Below are positions 45,603 to 57,360 of a DNA stretch of 64,000 nt, piece by piece. Made by a program: the position numbers and the translations under genes. Under the pieces are notes generated by a model. That model saw only the letters and a list, made by a program, of their open reading frames with translations. It searched no databases and had not been told where the DNA came from. Positions within the stretch are counted from its first letter, which is position 1; each line of letters starts with the position of its first letter. The stretch is from Chlamydoabsidia padenii (Eukaryota; Mucoromycota; Mucoromycetes; Mucorales; Cunninghamellaceae): assembly GCA_025330725.1 (NCBI GenBank), contig JAIWND010000023.1:62001-126000 (forward strand), written 5' to 3'.

Positions 45603-47961
45603 TTATAGTTCCATTGACAGACATCCGTTCCATTCTTGAATCTGTTGGAATAGGTTGGTGATTCTAGAATCCAGATCAGAAGTGAAGACGACGGTTTCCA
45701 ATGTGACCTTGAATCCTGCGCATTCATCATGATACTAGATAGTTTATTAAAAAAAAAAATGTTGGTAATTTTATTAGTTTGTGACCTAGGCATCCTCCCT
45801 CTCCCCACCCCCTTTTTTTTTTGGGTGTGTACTTACCAAACGTAAAACTTCTTTAAACCATCCATACACCCACCAAAAAGTCCAATCTTCTTCAGGATCA
45901 CGAGCTTGAGCTGATAATGATGTGAGCAATGTTTGTAGGACTTGAGTAAATCGTTGATAGGCCACCATAAAGACCTCCTTCTGTTCTCTGGCCACAGTTG
46001 CCATTGAGCTTTCTGCGAGGTGGATGGTGTCTAGTTCTTGTTGAGATTCCGCTTGTGTCACTGTATTGAGATAAAACATACATTTTAGGTAAAAATCGCC
46101 ACCCTATGGCATTACACTTTTTCTACATCGACTTACGTTCTGTGACAGGGTTGGCTGCTCGTTTGATTTCATTATCGGCATGTAATTGGCGGAAGGATTC
46201 CAGACGGTTCTTGATTTGGGAGGCACGGGAAACGACCTTGTTCAATGTGTTCTTTAGAATATCCCAGATATAAGACCTTTGTTAAAACATAGTTAGTACG
46301 TAATTACTTTCCATGATGATATCTTTTTGTTTTACCTTCCAGCATTTTCCAATTGGTCAGATTCAAATACCCAGGCAATGACGGAAGTAGGGTCCACAAT
46401 GCGGTAGTTCAAAAGTTTGTCCAGTAGAATGCATAAAAACTACACGTGCATAACACAAATAAAACTGTTACAGAGCCAAGTTCACCTTGATGTTGATTTG
46501 TCAAGTTGTTGTTACCTGTGTATTACTCTTCCAAAAAGTGGCCACAGTTTTCACTGTACGCATCTTTTCTTCATGAGTTCCGTTAAGATGTCGCATGACT
46601 TCAAGGTACCTATAAAATGAGTATGAAGAAGGTTTAAATCCCGCCGATCAGACCCTTCTTTTTCCACGTTTTTTTACCTTTCCACCACATTCAGCACATG
46701 CGAGAAACTTTTACAACCGACCAGTAATAGACATTGTACAAACAGATCTTGTACAGCACAAGCACGTGCGACTTCATCAGGTTCTTGGTTGGCGATTTCT
46801 TGTTTGATGTTGTCCAATAGTTCACGCAGTTCTTCAACACTTTTCTTAGACCTAAGAGCTTCCACCACCTTCTTTGCTGAAGAGTTGAGAGGATGATCAG
46901 GACTTGCATAGCTAAAATTAGGAGCTGGAGCTTGACTAGGTGCAAGAGAGGCAAATTCTTCGGGTAGAGATGACTTGATGCGTTCGAAGTAGCTGAGTCG
47001 GATTTCCTTTTCGATAGTTTCCCGGATAAAGCATACTTGAGGATGCATTTTGTCGAGAGACACAGCATCTTCCCTAGACAAGACAAAGAAAAAAGATGGG
47101 TTAGTTGATGTTTTTCTTATATATATATATATGTATATAATAGTAACCAACTTACCAAGCGATCCAATCCCATTGGAAACCAAAATTGCTTAGGTGATGT
47201 CCAAACCATGTCCAGAAACGAGAGATGCATTCCGCGTCCATATTTGGTAACTTGTCGAAGAGCAATTTAACAGAGCGTCCCAAAGCCATGGGGAATGTAC
47301 GAGTGTTCATCCTGACCAGTTCCGCCATTAAAGTTGAGAAGAAGATCAAACGATAAGATGATTTCGGTAAAGCAAACATTTGAGCCAAGAGGGACTAGAG
47401 AAGAAGAGATCAGTTGGATCATTCCTTCCCACACACCAAGACTTACCTCCATTAAGATTTCAGATCCATTCCAATCCAATGATGTTCCATCAATACGATC
47501 ATCGTTATCGTCATCAGCTTGCGATAAAAAGTGACCTGGTTCAAATCCACTAAAGACTGTTAAAAGGTATTTGGCGCATTCTTTCCGATTAGATTCGAAG
47601 ATTCGAGTTGTATCCGTGATTGTGTCGTTGAGAATAAAGTAGTTGAGACTGTCGTGATCGGGATGATTGATCTATATAAACAATGATTAATATTGATCTT
47701 TTCTGTAAGTTCAAGTATATCCTTTTACCTTTGCATTTTCATTTCCAAAGATCCTGAGTGAATGAGGAGGTTGGAGAAGACTTGATGCATCTGAGCTAGG
47801 TGGAAGTGTGACACGAGGGATGTCATGCTAAAGACAAAAAGAAAAAAAAAACAATGTTAGGTCATATTCGTCAACAATGCCATTGCCCTTCTTTTACCTG
47901 CAATTCAGAGTTAAGTTCTTCATTAAACCATTTATGTACCTTGGGAATAAGTGCCACCTAT

Positions 47962-48006
<45 letters not shown>

Positions 48007-49362
48007 AAAACGATGGATCGCACACTATGGTATTAGTACTTACCGTCCAATCATTCTTTTGCAGATCTTGAATAAGTTCCCATAGGTGGAAAAGTGCCTA
48101 TTATTGATAATCAATATAAATTATGATTAGTAAAAAGTCAAACGTATATAAAAATGTTGTTGCCTTACGTCCTGATCTTTTTCATCGTGGAAGACCTTCA
48201 GTATTGAGAGGTGTGTAGATCCACGTTTATCCATGTACGCGCCAATCTTGGTTAGCAAGTCTGCGAGCCCTGAAGGACATTTACCGTTGAGTTCTTCTCC
48301 ACACTATACACACCAAAGAGAGGGAATACAAGATGTTAGCTGTTCGTTATGCTTCCCGTGCCTCTTGATTCAACTTACCCATGGAAGAGCAGACAAAACG
48401 ATGTACACCAAACAATCCAATCGACGCTAAATCAGAAAAAAAAAAGAAGAAGAACAAAGGTTAGTGTGAGGATTTCCAGCCAATGTTTCGCTCCCTTTTT
48501 ACCTTTAACTGTTTTGGTTGAGTCAGATCAAATAAAATATCATTCAGTAGATCGATGTAATTGGTAGGTAGGACTACATTGGTATTCACAAGTTCACCAT
48601 AGAATCGCACCAATTGCTTCAGCTTGAACCAGTCCAAATTATCCACCGATTTTTTCAAAAGATTGTTGAAACTTTCCATGAGTTGCTCCACGATAGAGCT
48701 GTTGGATTCGTTCAATAAGCCAATCAAAGTCCCATAGATTGGCGTTTTAGTGGGAATCTCCGTTACACTGTATATAACAAAAACATGAAGAGAATTAATT
48801 TCCCATATTAATCGATTCGATAGTGTGTCTTACCAGGCTTCTAGGGTTTCCTGTACCATTGTTGGATACTTTTCAAAGTCGTTATCCAGAATGTTCTTCA
48901 TTTTGTTCAGGTTCACTTTAAGGTCTGGAGTAATCTATAAAGGAATATAGGAGCAAGTTAATCAACCAGGACGTAATATATGAGTGTCAATTACCTTGTC
49001 ACCAATCTTAATGATGAGTCCCTTAAGTCGTTCTTGTATATCTTCTAGTTCGTCGTCACGTCCAGGCGAAGGTTGTCGGTAGTTACGTTTGCGATAGTCA
49101 TCTAAAGTAAAACAACAATGAAAAGTTAGTTCAACCAATACAGTTTTATAGTAAAAACACTTTAATGGACTACCTCGATATCTGTTACCACCACCGCCAC
49201 GATAGTCCCTGTTGTTGCCTCCATTGTATCGACGACCTAGTTAAAAAGTATGTGAAGACAAAGATATATACATAAAAGTCATTAGTCCTCGTTACATCCA
49301 CACCCACCTTATTCCTTACCATCATTTCTTGATCGTTGTTGACCTCTAGAATCGTAGCTCAT
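45603..49362 (-). CDS. CBC1: Nuclear cap-binding complex large subunit (CBP80)
   Basis: Eighteen exons from 49320-49362 down to 45603-45734 join without a phase error to 842 aa (human CBP80: 790). The N-terminus is an Arg/Gly/Tyr-rich tail (RYNGGNNRDYRGGGGNRYRD). Then come the MIF4G-like helical repeats of CBP80: TLEACVTEIPTKTPIYGTLI, LKQLVRFYGELVNTNVVLP, RRLDCLVYIVLSALPWCGEE, RNTRTFPMALGRSVKLLF-like text near 47300, FWTWFGHHLSNFGFQWDWIA and the C-terminal domain. With CBP20, CBP80 binds the m7G cap of nuclear RNA-polymerase-II transcripts and promotes splicing, export and the pioneer round of translation. One intron (47958-48043) carries a 40-nt homopolymer, and the intron at 46610-46677 region holds a composite motif. 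The RGG-like tail is longer than usual. Confidence 0.95.
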
Positions 49363-49812
49363 CTTCAATTCGAATTTGGGTTGATAAGTGTTTTAAAATA
49401 AAAAAGAAGAGAGAGTTAGAGACACGCGCACTTCTGAATCGAAAATGCATTTATGTAGTGGCTTGCGGTAGGCGGAAGTTTAATTTTCTAAATGGAATAG
49501 AAATGGTTGGACAGAGTTTAAAACAGCGAGTGATGCCAAAATGACAGCATGGATCAGAGACAAAGTCAAGACAGCAAAGATGATTTTCTCAATGATGCAT
49601 AATAGCATCGTTATATTAGATGGTCTACAATTTTAAATATACAGGAATAGCTGTAATCGATTTTATTGAATAACGGGGAGAGTAAAAGATGTGGGAAGCA
49701 GTATATTATAGGGGCAAAAGGTGATAAAACAGGGTAGGGTATTGAAGAGAAGATACACTAAAAAAAGAAAGAAAAAAAAAAAAAGTTTACAAGCTAATCT
49801 AGACTACTATAT
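49363..49812. other. Intergenic upstream of CBP80
   Basis: Promoter of the cap-binding gene, with only a weak motif variant (GGCGGAAGTTTAATTTT, 49471-49487) 108 bp before its ATG, and the 3' flank of the SRPBCC-like gene. Confidence 0.4.
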
Positions 49813-50784
49813 TTATTCCTTTTGTCGTTCATAAATTTCGCTAACCAGATCCCAATCCTTTTCCAATATTCTTGATTCTTGTTGTTGTCGTTCTTCGGCA
49901 GCTGAGTCATCCTTGTCCTTGTGGTATATATTGCTAGTATCGAGATTCATGTTAAGCAAATCGTTGTTCAATAGAGAGTGAGTCACCAGGTCATGATCGG
50001 TAGTGGCAATACAAGAGTTTTCGTCGTCATCGGCTGACTTTTGCTGTGACCGATCCTTTTTATCAAACCCTTCACCATTATTGTCCCCAGTTGTTGTGGT
50101 TATATCATCATGCAAAGTAGTAATGTTGTCATTGTCGCTGTTGGTATCATGATCGATCACTTGATCCAGTTCAATCCTTTTTTCCAAATCCTTCATAAAG
50201 CGATCAATGCGTCGATGGTATCCAAAGAGAAGCATATTTGATAATCGTACCAGAGGTTTCTTGATCACACCTTGCTCCGTAATTTTCAATTGGACGGCTT
50301 GTGGAGTTGTTTTAGTGCTGTTGTTGGCAAAGTGTTTTTGGTCGGGATATTTGAGTTCAAAAGTCCAAGAGCCAGAAAAAGTCGGGACATGAGGTCGAGT
50401 AGGGACAGGGGATCGTAGACTGACGGCCGTAGTGATCCGCTCCTCCAAGACCCGAAGCATTGTTTTCATTGGTTGTTGTTCAACATGCAAGATGACGGTG
50501 CGTCGATGACGTTTAGAGTGCTCAACAAAGACAACACGTTTACCTTCATCTAATGTTGCTTCAGTAATGCTGTCAATAGAGACTTTGTCGAGTTTAGGCC
50601 GCCATGATGGGTATTGCTGTACATTCGTCAAGAGCTGCCAAAGTCGTTCAGGTCGAGTTTTGTAGGTGGTGGTTCTGGAGACAATGTGGCTTTCAGGTAT
50701 CAGTATACCAATCAAGTAAATAAGTAGAGGTATACAGGGAATAAGAAGAATGGCTATAATCGTTTGAGCAAAAGAGGATATCAT
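49813..50784 (-). CDS. Membrane-anchored START-like (SRPBCC) domain protein
   Basis: Single exon, 323 aa from the ATG at 50784. The frame is open further upstream, but that part runs through a T-homopolymer leader and would place a second hydrophobic stretch before the anchor. An N-terminal membrane span (FAQTIIAILLIPCIPLLIYL) is followed by a domain with the polyketide-cyclase/START-like pattern of SRPBCC proteins: TTTYKTRPERLWQLLTNVQQ, YPSWRPKLDKVSID, VFVEHSKRHRRTVILHVEQQ, FSGSWTFELKYPD and LKITEQGVIKKPLVR. The C-terminus is acidic and low-complexity. SRPBCC proteins bind hydrophobic ligands in a helix-grip cavity; this one probably binds a lipid at a membrane, but ligand and compartment are unknown. 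Motif variant TTTAAAACGATCCGC is at 50882-50896, 97 bp upstream. Confidence 0.78.
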   Translation of the reverse strand: MISSFAQTIIAILLIPCIPLLIYLIGILIPESHIVSRTTTYKTRPERLWQLLTNVQQYPSWRPKLDKVSIDSITEATLDEGKRVVFVEHSKRHRRTVILHVEQQPMKTMLRVLEERITTAVSLRSPVPTRPHVPTFSGSWTFELKYPDQKHFANNSTKTTPQAVQLKITEQGVIKKPLVRLSNMLLFGYHRRIDRFMKDLEKRIELDQVIDHDTNSDNDNITTLHDDITTTTGDNNGEGFDKKDRSQQKSADDDENSCIATTDHDLVTHSLLNNDLLNMNLDTSNIYHKDKDDSAAEERQQQESRILEKDWDLVSEIYERQKE

Positions 50785-51150
50785 GACAATGTATAATAAG
50801 CTGGGGGGGGTGATAAAGTAATAAGAAAGGGAAAGGAAAGAAAGAAGGAAAAAAAAAAAAAAAAAGAAAGCGGTGAGAATATTTAAAACGATCCGCTCCC
50901 ATTTTAGGCAGATACTGGCATGTGACTCCACTATGCATATTCCTCAAACGAAGTTGACAAGTTGAGTTATTAGATGATAGTAAGCACTTTTCATACACAG
51001 TATTCTACCATCAGGACATGCTCCCCCCCTACTTGATTAGGATCCGATTGGCCAGTTGCATAACAATGGATAAAGCCAGATCGAAAAAAAAAACCTCTCA
51101 GCACACTTTTGATTCGACCAATAGTAGGTCAATGGTGGCTGCAAATTTTT

Positions 51151-51163
51151 TTTGAAATCCCGC
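51151..51163 (+). promoter_or_regulatory. TTTGAAATCCCGC motif upstream of eEF3
   Basis: Perfect copy 102 bp before the eEF3 start codon, followed directly by a long CT-rich tract (51160-51240), the standard layout of a highly expressed fungal promoter. It serves as the reference copy of the motif because the downstream gene is unambiguous. Confidence 0.6.
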
Positions 51164-51265
51164 TTTTCTCCTTTTATCATTTCTATTTTTTCTTTTCTTT
51201 CCTTCTCCCTTTTTCTTTCATCTTTACCACCCATCTCTTTAAAAAAAAATCACAACCAACTCAAC

Positions 51266-54200
51266 ATGGCAACTGACGATGTGGCCGCTTTGGTTAGCGA
51301 TCTTTTAAACAAACTCAACACTGCGCCTACTAGCGAAGAGGTGGATCAAGCTGCTCGTGATCTTGCTAAAGAAGTCCGATCCCGTGGTATTATCATGTTA
51401 AAGCATCACAACATTTTACAGAAACTGGAAACAAGCGCCAAGAATAAAAAGTCTGGATTGGAACGGGAAAGTGGACTTATTGGCTTCAATGCATTGGTGG
51501 ATGTAGTCAAGGAACCTGTGGTGCCCATCTTGATGAATTACCTGACCTTGTTTTTGGATCTCTATGCCGATAAGGGTCAAGTAGTTCAAGATGCCGCCGA
51601 ACAAGCATCAAGAGCTGTTGTGGATCATACACCTGCCGAATCTGCTCGTCTCCTCTTACCATTATTGTATGAAGGTATGGGTACTGCTGTCTCTCCTCAA
51701 GGTGAAAAGTCTTACATCTCCAAAAAGTGGCAAACCAAGGTCGGTGCTCTCAAGTTACTCAAACGATTCACTGATAAGGCCCCTGAACAAGTAGGTGAAC
51801 TCTTACCTGATATTATCCCTGTGGTCTCCAACTGTCTGGCTGATACTAAGAACGAAGTGGCCTCTGAAGCTCAACGTACGATGCGTGCTATCTGTACTGT
51901 GGGTGGTAACCCTGATATTGAACGACATATCAAGGACTTGGTACTCTGCATGGGCGATCCTACTCATGTACCTGCGACTATAGAAAAATTGGCAAGTACT
52001 ACCTTTGTTGCTGAAGTAAATGGTCCTACTTTGGCTATCATGGTACCCTTGTTGACTCGTGCCTTGTCCGAACGATCCACCTTATTATTACGCCAAACTG
52101 TAATTATCATTGACAATCTTTGTAAATTGGTCAGAGATCCTCGTACTGCTGCTCAATTCTTGCCTCAACTTTATCCTGGTGTGGATCGTCAAGCGGAAGG
52201 TGCTGCTTTTCCGGAAATTCGTGCTTTGGCTGGTAAAGCAAAACAAACATTGATTGATGCTGGTGGACATTTGGAAAAGGATGAACAAGACAAACAGCTC
52301 TCTGATGTATCTTTGGATGAAGCTACCAATGCTGTCAAGGCTCAAGTTAAAAAGGTGCAATTCTTCTTGGACTCCTTCTACAACCCGGTATTGAACTTTA
52401 TTGGTGTACTCTGTGCTGATTGTATTCGTCAAGAAATGTTTGCCCCTGAAAAATGGTCCAATTTATTGTCTGTCTACTTGAACACTATCCTGGTTGCTAC
52501 TGATGTCCCTACTGTTTGTACTGGTATCTTTGAACAACTTCATACTCTATGGAAGGAACGCAGTGGTGCTACTGATGATTCTGATGCACTTGATCATCAA
52601 GAAGGTGAAGAAATTTGCCGGGTGGATGACTTTTCTTTGGCCTATGGTACTCGTCTTCTTCTCAATCACACTAAACTCAAGCTTCATCGTGGTCAACGTT
52701 ATGGTCTATGTGGTACTAACGGTGCGGGTAAATCAACATTAATGCGATCCATTCATCAAGGCAAGGTCGAAGGCTTCCCTTCTCAAGATCAAGTCCGAAC
52801 TGCTTTTGTGGATTATACTGTGCAAGGTGCTGATACATCTTTGAACGTGGTGGACTATGTGGCGGCTGATCATCACTTGAAAGACATTCCTAGACAAGAA
52901 ATTGAAGAATCACTTCGATCGGTTGGATTTGACGATACTCGTTTGTCTCATGCTGTGAACACATTCTCTGGTGGTTGGAAGATGAAGGTGGAATTGGCTC
53001 GGGCTATGCTTACCAAGGCGGATATCTTATTGTTGGATGAACCTACTAATCACTTGGATGTACAAAATATCAAATGGTTAGAGGACTACCTTAACAGCCA
53101 ATCTCAAGTCACTTGTCTTATTGTATCTCACGACTCTGGATTCTTGGATAATGTCTGTACTCAAATTCTGCATTATGAAAAGAAGAAATTGCGTTTGTAT
53201 TCTGGCAATCTTTCAAAGTAAGTGAAAAAAAAAAAAAGTGGAGGTGACATCTTGGATACTAACTAACATCACTTTTTTTTTTTTACTCTCCAATAGATTT
53301 GTTGAAGTTTATCCTGCAGCACGTACTTACTATACCCTTGACGCATCCACTATTGAATTCTCCTTCCCCAAGCCCTCCGTCTTATCTGGTGTCCGAAGCA
53401 ACACAAAGGCCATTTTGAAGATTACGGATTGTACTTACACATATGCTGGTGCCTCTCGTCCATCATTATTCAATGCTTCTGCATCTTTATCTCTTTCTTC
53501 TCGTGTGGCTGTGGTGGGTCCCAATGGTGCTGGTAAGAAACCCGAAAATAGTGGGGTTTGAAATCCCGATTCACTAATGTCATTTCGCATAATCTAGGTA
53601 AAACAACAATGATCAAGTTACTGACTGGTGAATCTATCCCCCAAACTGGTACTGTCTGGAGACATCCTGCATTACGTATTGGTTATGTTGCACAACATGC
53701 TTTCCATCACTTGGAACAACACTTGGAAAAAACACCCATGGATTATTTACAGTGGCGTTATTCGACTGGTGAAGATAAGGAAGTACTGGAAAAGGAAACT
53801 CGCCAATGGACTGATGATGAAAAGGCACAAATGGAAAAGCACATTGAAATTAATGGTGATAAACGTCAAATAGAAGTAAGTTGATCATTTATAATCGTGG
53901 GGAATGAATAATGGCTTTTACTCACCACTAATTTTTTTTTTTTTTACTATCATTAGACTTTGTTGGGTCGTGCTAAACTCAAGAAGACCTTCCAATATGA
54001 AGTCAAATGGAAGAACTTGCTCCACAAACACAACTCTTGGATCTCCCGTGAAAAGCTCCTCGAACTTGGCTTCCAAAAGATGGTACAACAATTTGATGAC
54101 AAGGAAGCATCTCGTGAAGGTCTCATGTACCGTGATTTGACGGTCCCTGCCATTCGACAACATTATATGGGTAAGGTTGAATAAATACACTACAAAAGAA

Positions 54201-54707
54201 TATCATATTAATGTAGTTTTATTATTTTTTATTATTTTAATGATAGATGTTGGTTTGGATCCCGATATTGCTCAATACAGTAAACTGGGTGAATTGTCTG
54301 GTGGTCAAAAAGTCAAAGTCGTTATTGCTGCTGCCATGTGGAACAACTCTCATATGTTGATTTTGGATGAACCTACTAATTTCTTGGATCGTGAATCACT
54401 CGGTGGTCTCGCTAATGCTATCAAAAACTGGGATGGTGCTGTGGTTATGATTTCTCACTCTCAAGAATTTGTCAGCGCTCTCTGCCCTGAAACTTGGACA
54501 TTAGAAGCTGGTCGATTGAATCGATCCGGTAAAATCGCTGTGGATGATGAAAAACAGGTGGACGATGAAAAGGTCAAGGCTAAACTCAGCAAGAAGAAGA
54601 AGAAGACTAGAAATGATATCAAGAAACAAGAAGATCGTCGTCGTGCTCGTCATCTTAAATGGCTCATTGAAGGCGGTGAAAAGGAACCTGATACTGATAG
54701 CGATTAG
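51266..54707 (+). CDS. TEF3: Translation elongation factor 3 (eEF3), ABCF ATPase
   Basis: Five exons (51266-53217, 53297-53532, 53598-53875, 53957-54170, 54247-54707) give 1046 aa (S. cerevisiae eEF3: 1044). Start at MATDDVAALVSDLLNKLN, chosen because the frame upstream is leader. Order: HEAT repeats, four-helix region, ABC1 (GTNGAGKSTLM Walker A; FSGGWKMKVELARA signature; ILLLDEPTNHLD Walker B), ABC2 (GPNGAGKTTMIKLL; LSGGQKVKVVIAAA; LILDEPTNFLD) with the chromodomain-like insert (FQYEVKWKNLLHKHNSWISR), and the basic C-terminal tail (KKKKKTRNDIKKQEDRRRAR). eEF3 drives ATP-dependent E-site tRNA release and is essential in most fungi. Intron 2 (53533-53597) splits the ABC2 Walker A at GAG^KTT and itself carries TTTGAAATCCCG. 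Confidence 0.97.
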
Positions 54708-55134
54708 AAATAGTTAGATTCATCCTCTCATTATATTACTATCCATTATAATCAATATACATATACTTAGAACGTCCATTTTTGTTTTTTGTTTTTTACT
54801 TACTACACCCACTATCCCCATTTACTTTACACCTCTAGACAAATTTATACATTCTTTTTATAAATCATTTTGTTAATCTAAATAAAGCTCATTACTTTTT
54901 TACACATATTTAAACAAGAACGCCCAGTGACTGATTGGTATGATTTACTCCAAACGCTATACATTCTGAATGATTCAGACGTTTGCATAATGTCGTCTTC
55001 CTTTGATGGTGCCCTTCCGTCTGTCTGGATTTGAAATTAATTATGGCGGAATTTGAATATAAACTTGTCATTTCTTCAAACTGGCACGCCCCTCTTTCCT
55101 TTCGTCTCTCCCACTCTTTTCATTCTTTAACATC
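54708..55134. promoter_or_regulatory. Intergenic with motif before the LOA1-like gene
   Basis: 3' flank of eEF3, then GGCGGAATTTGAA (55045-55057), 77 bp before the ATG at 55135, with a further half-copy (GGATTTGAAAT) at 55027-55037 and a CT-rich leader. Confidence 0.5.
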
Positions 55135-56694
55135 ATGGAAAAATATTCACGCTGGAGGGTAAGGAATCAATCAAACACTATATATAGTAGCTATGCAGCA
55201 TACATACTCTCTCACACATTCTCTCTCTCTCTCCCTTTACATGTATTTATTTGTCTATAGGATCCTGGTACTGGCATCCAGCCGTTTCTTCCACCTGTGG
55301 TAAGTAGGGAAGAAACAAACAAAAGAAAAAGCAGGGGATTAAAGATGAACTACTAACTAATCTAATCTTTGATTTTCTAGCCTCCACGCACTGAAACTAG
55401 TCTATTATTTTCTTTATCCAATGTAATACATTATGTGGTGGGACCTGTCCAAGGCATCGTCAAGTTTATTTTGGTCACGATTGCTCTCCTGCTTTACTTT
55501 GTGTTGGTTCCACTACTGGGTACATTACTGGTAAGAACATCCATTCACCATTACTGCTGTTTTTAACTTCTTTTGTACATAGACACCTTTGGGACCTTTA
55601 CAAGGCTTATGGAAAAGATCATTCTCTTCATTATGTCTTCGACTGATTTTATTCTTCACTGGATTCTTCTACATCAAGTCTGAACCTGTCTCTATACGAA
55701 AAGGGTAAGTCTGAACCCTCACACTGCTAACATACATCATACTTATCGATATTTGACTTGAAACGTAGACGAAGCAAGACCTCCAAGACACCCACATTGA
55801 ACGTAAAATCAGGCGATATCATTGTCACAAACTGGACCTCATATATAGAAGTAATCTACCTGGCTCTTCGGTAAGTAGGAATGGAATGAAATCTGGATCT
55901 TGTAGAGACCACGGCGTGATCATGGTGTTACTCACATCATACTTTTTTTTTTTTTTTTTTATGTTACTAGATTCCATCCCGTCTTTACCCAAGTCATTCC
56001 CTCTGTGAACAAGGTCCGGTGCATCTCATTATGGCAAGCCCTTCGACTTTGTGTACGATTACCAGCCTTGACACCCGAAGAAGCCAACGTGGATGAAAAG
56101 GATCTGTACACCATCAAGCAGCTTTCCACCAAAGCCAAGGAAAACAACTGGGGCGCTGTTGTTGTATTCCCTGAAGCAACCACTTCCAATGGCCGTGCTT
56201 TGCTCAAGTTTGGCTCTTCTCTATTTAATGAATTCAAACCTATAGATCGCGATGGTCGATTCCATGTCTTGGCCTTCAAGTATGAATACAGCTACATGCC
56301 TCCCACTTACACTGTTGGTTATCAATTTGTCCACTTTTTATCTCTGTGCTCTCAGGTAGGTTTACATGATGAATCGGGACCAGTTGTTGATGATATTCAC
56401 CCTTTATTTTAAAACTTGTTGATATAGTTCTCCAATACGTTACGGATCAAGTATCTGGTGGATGATGAAGCCCCGTGCTCAAAAGAAGGATCGACGAACC
56501 CGACTGATTTGGCGGCTCTTGCTGGTACCGCTGATCTGGTGGGCGGACAACTACTACTTGCTCTTGGAAATATCGGCCGCCTTCGAAAAACTAATCTTGA
56601 TGTGAACGACAAACGGGACTTTATGGAATATTATTACCTCAGTAACAAGAAGAAACAATCCTCACATACATCGGGGCTCAAGAAACGGAAATAA
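55135..56694 (+). CDS. LOA1: Lysophosphatidic acid acyltransferase, LOA1/Vps66-like
   Basis: Seven exons (55135-55158, 55261-55299, 55381-55530, 55583-55704, 55769-55870, 55971-56355, 56428-56694) give 362 aa. Two or three hydrophobic spans near the N-terminus (KFILVTIALLLYFVLVPLLG; LRLILFFTGFFYI) precede a divergent PlsC-like domain: NWTSYIEVIYLALR stands where NHxxxxD is expected, and VVFPEATTSNGRALLKF where FPEGTRS is expected. Exactly these variants characterise yeast Loa1/Vps66 and relatives, which acylate lysophosphatidic acid with oleoyl-CoA and affect lipid droplets and vacuolar sorting. The first two exons are tiny (24 and 39 nt). The missing catalytic His makes the mechanism of this subfamily unclear. 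Confidence 0.85.
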
Positions 56695-56933
56695 TATAGA
56701 TGGTGTTGGTATTATTTATTAGACACTATAAAACAATTGCCTTTTTTTATATAATTACTTGTTTATCAATATTGTATTCAAATAAAGTATTCATTTGATT
56801 TATTACCATGGAACAAAGTGCGAATGGGGTGGTGGATGTAAAGAGGCATTTGTAAGGTCAATGGCGGGGGGGGGGACCATCCTTCAAAAGGAAAGTATTT
56901 TTAAATCCCGATTTGACATAGGGGCAAAAAAAG

Positions 56934-57016
56934 TGGTGACAGAGGGATTTGAACCCTCGCCTCTTGCGAGACCGCAACTTGAGTGCGGCGCCTTAGACCA
57001 ACTCGGCCATATCACC
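56934..57016 (-). tRNA. tRNA-Leu(CAA)
   Basis: On the minus strand: acceptor stem GGTGATA/TGTCACC with discriminator A, D-arm GGCCGAGTTGGTCTAAGGC, anticodon stem-loop CCGCA-CTCAAGT-TGCGG with anticodon CAA (reads UUG), a long type-II variable arm (TCTCGCAAGAG), and T-arm GAGGGTTCAAATCCCTC. 83 nt, no intron. A TTTTTTT run immediately downstream (56924-56930 region, minus strand) is the Pol III terminator. Two composite motif copies flank the gene (56898-56910 and 57059-57072). Confidence 0.95.
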
Positions 57017-57360
57017 TCCGATGAGAATTTTTATGCTTGATTATATATAAATCTCAAAGGCGGGGTTTAAAAACATGACTAAGCATTAATTTAACGTTAC
57101 TATTGGTGAAAATATAAAACGCCGACATGGGCGGCATTTTTGCATTTTCTCTCTTCTTTTTTCGTTTCTTTACTTCTCACTTTACATTATCACTTCAATC
57201 GTCAACAAAGAGTGATCAACAAACTTCAACACTCACCAACTCAACTCAACATCATTATTAACTGCTAAAGTTGTGGTTTTAAAAGTCGCCAATTCAAAAA
57301 AAGAAAAAAATCCTCCTTTTGCATTTATCATAACTTATGACCCTGACATTCTTTTTACAT
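57017..57360. other. Intergenic with two motif copies
   Basis: GGCGGGGTTTAAAA (57059-57072) lies 43 bp upstream of the tRNA, and AAAACGCCG is at 57117-57125, followed by a CT-rich leader (57138-57180) for the decayed gene that follows. Confidence 0.45.

Noticed and set aside
50785..50931. Longer N-terminus of the SRPBCC protein from an upstream Met
   Set aside because: It would translate a T-homopolymer leader (poly-Phe) and the motif-bearing promoter; the ATG at 50784 sits right before the natural membrane anchor.
51152..51265. Longer N-terminus of eEF3 starting at 51152
   Set aside because: This stretch is the promoter motif and CT-rich leader; eEF3 length and the conserved start fit the ATG at 51266.
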